A stretch of DNA of 62,511 nucleotides from contig JAJJLU010003517.1 of the NCBI GenBank assembly GCA_023807065.1, positions 1 to 62,511 on the forward strand. The letters run 5' to 3'. The notes under the pieces are model-generated. The model did no database searches and was not told the DNA's origin. It saw only the letters and a list, made by a program, of their open reading frames with translations. Positions 21,402 to 29,874 of this stretch are shown piece by piece. This DNA comes from Isotricha intestinalis (lineage: Eukaryota; Ciliophora; Litostomatea; Vestibuliferida; Isotrichidae). How positions within the stretch are numbered: the stretch's first letter is position 1; every line of letters begins with the position of its first letter. Both the position numbers and the translations under genes were made by a program.

Positions 21402-23924
21402 TTAATATTTCTTTAAAATATTTTCGAGCTGAATAAAATTCGGTCTATCTTCTTCATTTAAACTAATCATTTTACATAACAATGTAATAAATTCATTAGA
21501 ATATTTCCCATCAATAATATTAATAATATATTTTTTTAATTCTAAATTATTTTGACAATTTCTAACATTACATAAACTTTTTAATCTTAAAGTAGAAGCA
21601 AAAAGAACACACATACCTAAACTAAAAACATCACTTTTATAAGGATTATGTTTAACTTGGAAAATTCTATTATGAAAACTATAAAATAATATAGGTGACA
21701 TATATAATTCAGTTCCTCTTAAAGTACTTATAATATCTTTTTCTTTCATAAATCTTTTTGCTTCACCAAAATCAGCAATTTTATAAATATTATTTTCAAA
21801 ACATAAAATATTTTGAGCTTTAATATCTCTATGACCAATATCATTTCTTTCTAAAAATGATAATGCACTTACTAATTGTTTTATTATATTTAATAATTCT
21901 TTTTCTGAATAATATTTCTTTATCATATATCTTTGATTTATTTCTTTTTCCCAATCAGTTTTTGCAACTTCCATTAAAACATAAATTCCATATGTTGTTT
22001 CATCTATCATTTTTTTTGAAATTCCAATTATTGACATTATATTACAATGTTTATTATTTAATATTAATTCATATTCTTTTGTAATTGCCTCTAAACCTTT
22101 TTGGGTATTTGTATACATTTTTTTCATACAATAAAATTTTTTTGATGGGTCTTCAACTAAAAATATTTTTCCAAAAGTTCCTTCACCTATTTGAGTTATA
22201 ACTTTAAAATCTTCTTCATTAAAAAAAAAAGGTTTTGATGTTTTATCTTTTTTTAAATAAATTAAATGATTTTTTGAATTTTCTCTATGAATAAATTTAT
22301 ATGGTAATATAGATTTAATTATTTTTTTTTCTTCATAAACTTTTTTATTGGATTCAGATAAATGTTTTTTTTCATCACTTTCTCTTAAACTATTACAATT
22401 TTTTTTTGGAACTTCATATACTTTAATTTCTAATATTTTTTTATCTGTAAAAGAATTATATCTTCCACTTCTTATTGGATTTTTATTATTATATGTATCT
22501 TCTTTAATATTTAATATTTTCTTTTTTAAATTTTGAATTGGATTTCTGTTTAATAAAGAAGAACTAAATTTATGATTTGATTTATAGTTTAATGAAGAAT
22601 CATTTTCTACTTTATTATCATTTTCTCCTTCTTTTTTTTCAGTATTTAAAATTTCATTTTTTGATTTATAAATTCTAATAGGTTTGAATTTTTTATTTGA
22701 ACTAAATTGATTGTAATAATTACTTATTCCAGTTGAACCAGTTAAACTTTCACTTTTATCATAAAAAATATCTTTCTTACTATAAAATTTATTAAAAATA
22801 TTCATTTTATCATTTATTGAATTTAAATTAAATGCTTGTTTAGAAATATTTATATTTAAATCTTCATTATATTCATTATCACTATCATTTTCATCATAAT
22901 TATCACATTCAAATTCATCTTTTTCTAATTTTTCATTTTCATTTATTGAAAAAGTTCTAGTATCACAACAATTAAAATGTTTATGACATTTAGGACATGT
23001 CCAAACAAATTTTTGAACAGAAGCAAAAGATTTACATTTAGAACAAACAATAATTAAATTATTTAAATTATTTCCAGATAATAAAACACCATCACAATTT
23101 TCATTATGTTTAAAATTAACTTTCAATGGATTAGAAAAACATTTACAAGGTATTTCTTTTGGTTTAATTAAAATTTCATTCACTAAAGCATTTTTAACTG
23201 AGTTTTTAATAGATAAAAATTCAAAAGAATTATATTCTTTTGCTCCTGAATGAAAAGTTTTATGACATAAAACACAAATCCAATTAATACTAAAAGGATC
23301 AAATTCTTTATTACATTTTTTACAATATAGATTATTATTATTAGTTAACCATAAATAATCATTACATTTCCTACAAGTCATTTGTTGATTTAACATTACT
23401 GGACAATGATAATTATCCCAAGTAGCAGGTTTTAAATTATCATATTTTATATTATTACCTGTTGAATAAAAATCACAATCATGATATGAACAATACATTA
23501 AAATTTGCTGTATTTTATATATATATTTACATTTTAAACAAATTACGAATTTTATTTCTTTTTCTAAATTTTTTACGATTATAAAATCACCTTCGCAATT
23601 ATGTTTTGGCTTAGAGTTTTTTTCACAATGTTTTTGAAATATTATTAATTTTTCTGAATACTTTATATTTTTTAATTCTTTTTCACATAATTCTTTTATT
23701 GGATTATAATATAAATTTGCTATTCTTTTTATTTGATTTATAAAAAGACTTTTATTATTTCTTATTTCATTTAATAAATGACTATGATATGCTTTTAAAA
23801 TTATATTCATACGATGAATAAAATACTTAAAAAATTCTTCTTTGGATATTGTTAAAATATTTGATATACATGTATAAAATTCTTCAGTAAATATTTTTAA
23901 AATTTCTTTTTCTAGTTTTTCCAT
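21402..23924 (-). CDS. Protein kinase with N-terminal cysteine-rich zinc-ribbon domains
   Basis: The 840-residue protein has a C-terminal kinase domain (about 570-838): glycine loop GEGTFGKIFLV, the VAIK-type lysine in YCMKKMY, catalytic GHRDIKAQN, magnesium-binding IADFGEAKR, and a substrate loop ending GTELYMSP. All catalytic residues are present, so it should be active on Ser/Thr. The N-terminal third (about 105-325) has repeated CxxC pairs (CLKCKY, CRKCND, CKKCNK, CVLCHK, CSKCKS, CPKCHK) that would bind several zinc ions, RING/ribbon-like but not a textbook type. A disordered Ser/Asn/Lys linker joins the two. Kinases with similar Cys-rich N-termini occur in ciliates as far as I recall, and the substrate is unknown. 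It starts 46 bp from the divergent gene at 23970, so the two share a promoter region. Stop TAA. Confidence 0.88.
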   Translation of the reverse strand: MEKLEKEILKIFTEEFYTCISNILTISKEEFFKYFIHRMNIILKAYHSHLLNEIRNNKSLFINQIKRIANLYYNPIKELCEKELKNIKYSEKLIIFQKHCEKNSKPKHNCEGDFIIVKNLEKEIKFVICLKCKYIYKIQQILMYCSYHDCDFYSTGNNIKYDNLKPATWDNYHCPVMLNQQMTCRKCNDYLWLTNNNNLYCKKCNKEFDPFSINWICVLCHKTFHSGAKEYNSFEFLSIKNSVKNALVNEILIKPKEIPCKCFSNPLKVNFKHNENCDGVLLSGNNLNNLIIVCSKCKSFASVQKFVWTCPKCHKHFNCCDTRTFSINENEKLEKDEFECDNYDENDSDNEYNEDLNINISKQAFNLNSINDKMNIFNKFYSKKDIFYDKSESLTGSTGISNYYNQFSSNKKFKPIRIYKSKNEILNTEKKEGENDNKVENDSSLNYKSNHKFSSSLLNRNPIQNLKKKILNIKEDTYNNKNPIRSGRYNSFTDKKILEIKVYEVPKKNCNSLRESDEKKHLSESNKKVYEEKKIIKSILPYKFIHRENSKNHLIYLKKDKTSKPFFFNEEDFKVITQIGEGTFGKIFLVEDPSKKFYCMKKMYTNTQKGLEAITKEYELILNNKHCNIMSIIGISKKMIDETTYGIYVLMEVAKTDWEKEINQRYMIKKYYSEKELLNIIKQLVSALSFLERNDIGHRDIKAQNILCFENNIYKIADFGEAKRFMKEKDIISTLRGTELYMSPILFYSFHNRIFQVKHNPYKSDVFSLGMCVLFASTLRLKSLCNVRNCQNNLELKKYIINIIDGKYSNEFITLLCKMISLNEEDRPNFIQLENILKKY

Positions 23925-23969
23925 ATTAAATTTAAGTTAAAATTTTAATTTTTTTGAAAAAAAATTATT

Positions 23970-24692
23970 ATGGGAATTGGATGTTGTAGAAGAAATAATT
24001 TTAATGAAGAATTTATTGAAGATTTAGATAAAATTAATTCGGAATTATATGAAAACTATTCAATTAAATTTGAGCAAAAATCATCAAATTATTTATGTAA
24101 TTTTTCAAAGGATGGAAATGAAAAAATACTTTTTGAAATAATACATAAAAATGAAAATTTTTCATTATTATTTTTAAATAAAATTAATGAAATAAGAGCA
24201 AATCCTTTAATATTTTATTCAGATTCTAAAAAATATTCTTTGTCTGATTTCTTTGAAGAATTCATTTCAAATACTGAAACTTCATCAACAATTCCTTGGT
24301 CATATGTTAAAGCAAATGAAATATATGAAATAATGGATGATGAAAAAAATGGAAGAGAAGAAAAAAAAATAAATAAATTAAAAAAATTGAACAAAAATTC
24401 ATTCAACATTGATGTTATCTCAAGTTTGATTTATGAAGGAGAAAAAATTATGGATTATATTTGGCAATATTTAAAAAATATATCTAAATCTCAAAAAGAA
24501 ATGTTATTAATTAAAACATATGATTGTTGTGTTGTTTATACTTCTTCTAAAATTGAAGAAGATACTAAAGATTTAGCAGAAATTCAAAGTTTTAGAAATT
24601 TAAAGGAATATAATAGTGCGAGAAATAAGAAATATAATAAAAAGAAAGATATTTACAATATATATATTTTTTTATTCAAAAAAATCAATTAA
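23970..24692 (+). CDS. Putative N-myristoylated/palmitoylated protein with a degenerate CAP-like segment
   Basis: The 240-residue product begins MGIGCCRRN, a classic dual acylation pattern (Gly2 myristoylation with Cys5/Cys6 palmitoylation), so membrane anchoring is likely. Residues about 64-90 (LLFLNKINEIRANPLIFYSD) resemble the opening helix of CAP/SCP domains (N-x-x-R-x-x-P), as in the clear CAP protein at 32462-33487. The later conserved CAP elements (HxxN, GEN) are not evident, so this is a divergent or partial member at best. The C-terminus is basic and low-complexity. It lies in a head-to-head pair with the kinase at 21402-23924. Stop TAA. Function unknown. Confidence 0.55.
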   Translation: MGIGCCRRNNFNEEFIEDLDKINSELYENYSIKFEQKSSNYLCNFSKDGNEKILFEIIHKNENFSLLFLNKINEIRANPLIFYSDSKKYSLSDFFEEFISNTETSSTIPWSYVKANEIYEIMDDEKNGREEKKINKLKKLNKNSFNIDVISSLIYEGEKIMDYIWQYLKNISKSQKEMLLIKTYDCCVVYTSSKIEEDTKDLAEIQSFRNLKEYNSARNKKYNKKKDIYNIYIFLFKKIN

Positions 24693-24853
24693 ATAGGATA
24701 TTTTTTAAAAATCATATAATAAATGGAATTATTAATTGTAAATTTTGTTAAAACTTAATTTTTACATATAAATATCTTTTATCAAATAATAATCAAAAAA
24801 AAATATAATTTATAAATATAAAAATAAAAAAAACAAAATAAAATTTTTTAACA

Positions 24854-25747
24854 ATGGAAGAAGATGAACAAAAGATAAAAGAAGAAGCAAAATATTTAAT
24901 AGCAAAAACAAAGCAAATGATGGAAAATATGAATTTAACATCACCATCTCAAAATTTAGAAAAAAAAAATACAAAAATAAATAAATCTCAATCAAAAAAT
25001 AATAATAAATCTAATTCAACAACACATTATTCAAATCCCTCTTTTGATTCTTCAAAATTATCTCCAAGTAGAAGATCAAATGCATTACCATATGAAAATT
25101 ATTTAATTAATGGTAAAAAAATAAATTCAGAAAGTGATATGAAAATAAATATTAAAAATTTAACTAAAAAAATATCAGAATTAACTAATGTTATTCAAAG
25201 ACTTGAAAAAGAAATAAAAAATAAAGATGAAATTATTGATTCTTTGGAAAAAAAATTAATTTCAAGTACTCAACATATTGATAATTTAAATAAAATGATT
25301 ATTAAAGATAGAAGTGATAATATTCAAGTTGAAAATTCAAATATGAAAAGAAAAATTTTAGATCTTGAAAAAAAAATTAAAGATAATACTTTTATGTATG
25401 AAGAAATTATTAAAGAATATAAAAATAAATTAAGTGGTTTAAATAATGAAAATGATGGTAATGTTAATCAATTAAATAAATTATCAGAAGATTTCCAAAA
25501 ATTAGTAATCAATCATCATGATGTTAATTATGAATTAAAAGCAAAAAATAATAAAGTTGAAGAATTTAAAAAGAAATTTGAAAAACAAGAATCAAATGAA
25601 AAATTAAATATTAAAAAAATAGAACAATTAGAAGATACTTTAAAAGTTTTAGTAAATTTAATAAAAAATTTATTCAATGAAGAAAGAGAATTTTATCCTT
25701 TAAGAAGTCAATTATTAGATCAAATAAAATATTTAACCTTACCATAA
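24854..25747 (+). CDS. Coiled-coil protein of unknown function
   Basis: The 297 residues split into an acidic N-terminal helix, a Ser/Asn-rich disordered stretch (about 45-85) and a long coiled coil from about 105 to 290 (repeated I/L heptads with Lys and Glu between). No catalytic motif is visible. It lies 127 bp upstream of the SHIPPO-repeat gene on the same strand, and a structural ciliary or basal-body role is possible but only inferred from that neighbour. Stop TAA. Confidence 0.6.
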   Translation: MEEDEQKIKEEAKYLIAKTKQMMENMNLTSPSQNLEKKNTKINKSQSKNNNKSNSTTHYSNPSFDSSKLSPSRRSNALPYENYLINGKKINSESDMKINIKNLTKKISELTNVIQRLEKEIKNKDEIIDSLEKKLISSTQHIDNLNKMIIKDRSDNIQVENSNMKRKILDLEKKIKDNTFMYEEIIKEYKNKLSGLNNENDGNVNQLNKLSEDFQKLVINHHDVNYELKAKNNKVEEFKKKFEKQESNEKLNIKKIEQLEDTLKVLVNLIKNLFNEEREFYPLRSQLLDQIKYLTLP

Positions 25748-25874
25748 CTTTAAAAAACTTATTTTTTTTATATAAAATTATTTAAAACCTTTTAAAATTT
25801 TGTATAAACATTAAAAAAAAAATAAATTAATTAAAAAAAACTAAAACTGCAAAAAATATTTAATAAAAAATAAA

Positions 25875-28800
25875 ATGTTATTTAGTCATGTCCCCGCATG
25901 GGGATTTGGTTCAGGTCGAAGTAGAGAAAATGTAAAGAACGATTCATCATATACTCCAGGTCCAGGTTCATATAAATTTTCATATCGTGCTCGTAAAGGT
26001 CCATCATGGGGAATGGGAACATCAGGACGTAGTAAATTAGGAATAAAAACGGATGGTCCAGGACCAGCAGCTTATTCTATTAAATCTTATTCTAAAGGAC
26101 CTAAATATTCTATGAGATTAAAACCCAATAGTTCTTCTGAATTAAGAAATAGATCTAGTAGTCCTGGTCCTATTTATTTACCTGAGATTCGAAGTGGTTC
26201 ACCTAAATTTTCTATTCAAGGGAAATATAAATTTAAAAAAATTATTACTAGTGACACTCCTGGTCCTGATTATAATATTGGAACCAAGTGGATGAGGAAA
26301 GCTCCTGCTTATAGTTTCACTCATGCTAGAACTGAAGGAGATAATCAAAATGGGAAGAATTCACCAGGACCAGGACAATATACATTAGAAACAATTAATG
26401 AAAAACCTAAATATAGTTTCGGTAAAGCAATAAGAGATGGTATTTCTGGAAAAGATGATGTTCCAGGTCCAGGACAATATCCATATAAATCAAGTGTTGG
26501 TGAAGGAGCTAAAATAACAATTGGACAAAAAAATAATTATGATCCCACTTCTAAGGAACAAGGCTCTGTTCCAGGTCCAGGTAATTATGATGTTAGAGGA
26601 GGACCTGTTGGTCCTTTATATTCTATTGGTACTTCTAATAGAGGTGATTTAGTGAAGGAAGGTGATGGCCCTGGACCTGCTGGGTATAATTTAGATAATG
26701 GAACTGTTGCTACTAGGAATAAGAATCCTGCTTGGGTTATAGGCACTGGTGAAAGGGGAGAATTAGCTGAAGGTGATAAGAATGTTCCTGGTGTGGGAAA
26801 GTATAATGTTGCTAAGAAATTTAAAGGTCCTTTTTATTCTATTACTGGTAAAGGAACAATGACTTCTGACGTTAAGGATAATGGAATGCCTGGTGCTAAT
26901 CAGTATTTACCTAATTTGAAGGATTTGAGAAAAGCTCCTGCTTATAGTTTCCCACAAGCTGATCCACCTGATGATTCAAAAAAGAGTAAAAATTCACCTG
27001 GTCCAGGAGAATATGAATTTGAAAAAGAAAATGATAAACCTAAATATGGTTTTGGAACAGCAGTAAGAGATGGCTTAGATAAAGATAATAAGGTTCCAGG
27101 TCCAGGTCAATATCCATATAAATCAAGTGTTGGTGAAGGATCTAAAATAACAATAGGAGAAAAATTACCATATGATCCAACAGCTAAAGAACTTGGTTTA
27201 GTTCCAGGTCCAGGTAATTATGATGTTAGAGGAGGACCTGCTGGTCCTTTATATTCAATAGGTAAATCAACAAGACCAGATATGGTTAAAGCTACTGAAA
27301 CTCCTGGTCCGGCAGATTATACAATTCAACCAGGAACAGAAGCAACAAGAAATAAGAATCCAACATGGGTAATAGGAACTGGAAACAGAGGTGAATTAGC
27401 AGAAGGAGATAAAAATATTCCAGGAGTAGGAACATATGATTTGAAAATGGCTCCAAAAGGACCATATTATTCAGTTACAGGTAAAGGAAGTATGACTTCA
27501 GATGTAAAAGATAATGGAGTTCCAGGTTCAAATGCATATTTACCAAATTTAAAAGATTTAAGACAAGCACCAGCTTATAGTTTCCCCAAAGAGAAATTAG
27601 ATGTTGAAGAAGATCCAACTAAACAAGGGCCAGGTCCAGGTGCATATAAATTGGATAAAGAAAATGATAAACCTAAATATAGTTTCGGTAAAGCAATAAG
27701 AGATGGCTTAGATAAAGATAATAAGGTTCCAGGTCCAGGTCAATATCCATATAAATCAAGTGTTGGTGAAGGATCTAAAATAACAATAGGAGAAAAATTA
27801 CCATATGATCCAACAGCTAAAGAACTTGGTTTAGTTCCAGGTCCAGGTAATTATGATGTTAGAGGAGGACCTGCTGGTCCTTTATATTCAATAGGTAAAT
27901 CAACAAGACCAGATATGGTTAAAGCTACTGAAACTCCTGGTCCGGCAGATTATACAATTCAACCAGGAACAGAAGCAACAAGAAATAAGAATCCAACATG
28001 GGTAATAGGAACTGGAAACAGAGGTGAATTAGCAGAAGGAGATAAAAATATTCCAGGAGTAGGAACATATGATTTGAAAATGGCTCCAAAAGGACCATAT
28101 TATTCAGTTACAGGTAAAGGAAGTATGACTTCAGATGTAAAAGATAATGGAGTTCCAGGTTCAAATGCATATTTACCAAATTTAAAAGATTTAAGACAAG
28201 CACCAGCTTATAGTTTTACTCATGCACAAACTGGAGAACAAATTGATCCATCTAAATTATCTCCAGGTCCAGGTCAGTATAATTTAGAAAAAGATAATGA
28301 TAAACCAAAATATAGTTTCGGAAGAGAAGATAGAAGTCAATCAACAATCGATGAAGTCCCAGGACCTGGTCAATATCCATATAAATCAAGTGTAGGAGAA
28401 GGAGCTAAAATAACAATAGGAGAAAAATTGCCATTTGATCCAACAGCTAAAGAACAAAAATATATGCCAGGTCCAGGTCAATATAATGTAAGATCGGGAC
28501 CAGATGGTCCATTATATTCGATAGGAACATCACAAAGACAAGATATGGTAAAGAAAACAGATGGTCCAGGACCAGCAGATTATGGTCCTGATGATTTGAA
28601 TAAACATAGAAATAAGAATCCAGAATGGAAAATAGGTACAGGTCAAAGGAAAGAACTTTCAGATGCAGATAAAGACATTCCTGGCGCAGGTAAATATTAT
28701 AAACCAGAACAACCTAAAGGACCATATTATTCAATAACAAGTAAAGGAAAAATGACATCAGATATTAAAGATAACGGAGTTCCTGCTTCTAACTCATATT

Positions 28801-29735
28801 TACCTAATTTAAAAGATTTACGAAAAGCACCAGCATATACATTCACAAAAGACAAACTAGACAAAGATGATGATCCAACAAAGGAAAATCCAGGTCCTGG
28901 TTCATATAACTTAGAAAAAGAAAACGACAAACCAAAATATGGTTTTGGTTCCTCAGTACGTGATCCAATTGGTCCAAATGACGGTACTCCTGGTCCAGGT
29001 CAATATCCATATAAATCAAGTGTTGGTGAAGGAGCTAAAATAACAATTGGAGAAAAATTACCATATGATCCAACAACCAAAGAATTAGAGCAAATTCCAG
29101 GACCAGGAAATTATAAATTAAAAGATGGTCCAAATGGTCCATTATATTCGATAGGAACATCACAAAGACAAGAATTAGCGAAGAAAACAGATGGTCCAGG
29201 ACCAGCAGGTTACACTTTAGACAAGGGTACAAAAGCAACAAAGAATAAGAATCCAGAATGGAAAATAGGAACAGGAGAAAGGAAAGATTTGGCTTCAGGG
29301 GATAAGGATGTTCCAGGAGCAGGAGAATATTATAAACCAGAACAACCTAAAGGGCCACATTATTCAATCACAGGTAAAGGAAAAATGACTTCAGATGTTA
29401 AGAATAATGGAGTTCCTGCTTCTAATACTTATGATATTGAGAAAGCAACTGCAGGAAAGAAAAAAAATCCTAGTTGGAAAATTGGGACTTCTAAAAGAGA
29501 TGATGAAGTTAAAAAGAAAGTTAAAGAAAATGTTCCTGGACCAGGGACTTATGAACAAGAAGATAAAACTAAAATTAAACATCCTGAATTTAAATTTGGA
29601 ACAGGAAAAAGAGAAGGAGAAAAACCTAATGATGTTCCTGGACCAGGTTCTTATAGAATTCCATGCTCTATTGTTGATGTTAATGATTATACAAGAGAAC
29701 AAGGAGAATTTGATCCTGAATATAGATATGTTTAA
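25875..29735 (+). CDS. SHIPPO / sperm-tail PG-rich repeat protein (outer dense fibre type)
   Basis: The 1286 residues contain dozens of short repeats built on PGPGxY (TPGPGSYKF, SPGPGQYTL, VPGPGQYPYKSS and variants), the STPGR/SHIPPO signature of proteins bound along axonemal or cortical microtubules. The short repeats are organised into about five super-repeats of roughly 211 residues, each marked by LKDLRKAPAYSF or close variants and by YPYKSSVGEGxKITIG. Two adjacent super-repeats are almost identical at DNA level (offset 633 bp; identical from about 27062 to 27583 against 27695 to 28216). Most family members have fewer than 30 repeats, so this one is large. The gene has higher GC than its surroundings because of Gly/Pro codons. 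It should be a structural component of cilia or the cell cortex. Stop TAA. Confidence 0.92.
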   Translation: MLFSHVPAWGFGSGRSRENVKNDSSYTPGPGSYKFSYRARKGPSWGMGTSGRSKLGIKTDGPGPAAYSIKSYSKGPKYSMRLKPNSSSELRNRSSSPGPIYLPEIRSGSPKFSIQGKYKFKKIITSDTPGPDYNIGTKWMRKAPAYSFTHARTEGDNQNGKNSPGPGQYTLETINEKPKYSFGKAIRDGISGKDDVPGPGQYPYKSSVGEGAKITIGQKNNYDPTSKEQGSVPGPGNYDVRGGPVGPLYSIGTSNRGDLVKEGDGPGPAGYNLDNGTVATRNKNPAWVIGTGERGELAEGDKNVPGVGKYNVAKKFKGPFYSITGKGTMTSDVKDNGMPGANQYLPNLKDLRKAPAYSFPQADPPDDSKKSKNSPGPGEYEFEKENDKPKYGFGTAVRDGLDKDNKVPGPGQYPYKSSVGEGSKITIGEKLPYDPTAKELGLVPGPGNYDVRGGPAGPLYSIGKSTRPDMVKATETPGPADYTIQPGTEATRNKNPTWVIGTGNRGELAEGDKNIPGVGTYDLKMAPKGPYYSVTGKGSMTSDVKDNGVPGSNAYLPNLKDLRQAPAYSFPKEKLDVEEDPTKQGPGPGAYKLDKENDKPKYSFGKAIRDGLDKDNKVPGPGQYPYKSSVGEGSKITIGEKLPYDPTAKELGLVPGPGNYDVRGGPAGPLYSIGKSTRPDMVKATETPGPADYTIQPGTEATRNKNPTWVIGTGNRGELAEGDKNIPGVGTYDLKMAPKGPYYSVTGKGSMTSDVKDNGVPGSNAYLPNLKDLRQAPAYSFTHAQTGEQIDPSKLSPGPGQYNLEKDNDKPKYSFGREDRSQSTIDEVPGPGQYPYKSSVGEGAKITIGEKLPFDPTAKEQKYMPGPGQYNVRSGPDGPLYSIGTSQRQDMVKKTDGPGPADYGPDDLNKHRNKNPEWKIGTGQRKELSDADKDIPGAGKYYKPEQPKGPYYSITSKGKMTSDIKDNGVPASNSYLPNLKDLRKAPAYTFTKDKLDKDDDPTKENPGPGSYNLEKENDKPKYGFGSSVRDPIGPNDGTPGPGQYPYKSSVGEGAKITIGEKLPYDPTTKELEQIPGPGNYKLKDGPNGPLYSIGTSQRQELAKKTDGPGPAGYTLDKGTKATKNKNPEWKIGTGERKDLASGDKDVPGAGEYYKPEQPKGPHYSITGKGKMTSDVKNNGVPASNTYDIEKATAGKKKNPSWKIGTSKRDDEVKKKVKENVPGPGTYEQEDKTKIKHPEFKFGTGKREGEKPNDVPGPGSYRIPCSIVDVNDYTREQGEFDPEYRYV
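27062..28216 (+). repeat. Adjacent 633-bp repeat units with about 520 bp of identity
   Basis: The block beginning at the GATGGCTTAGATAAAG string at 27069 recurs at 27702, and identity runs to the TAGTTT at 27578-27583 and 28211-28216. Flanking units in the same gene have diverged at synonymous sites, so this pair was duplicated or converted recently. Confidence 0.85.
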
Positions 29736-29874
29736 ATAAAAGATTAATTTTTATTTTTTATATTTTAAGGAAAAAAATTAAAATTTTTAAATAATTTATA
29801 CTTTTCACTATTTATACTTGTTATAATTTTTTTATATATAGAATAGAGTCGTATTTTCTTATTTTTTTGGGTTT

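Noticed and set aside
29391..29739. Open frames overlapping the SHIPPO gene on both strands.
   Set aside because: They are shadows of the repetitive Gly/Pro-rich coding sequence in other frames.
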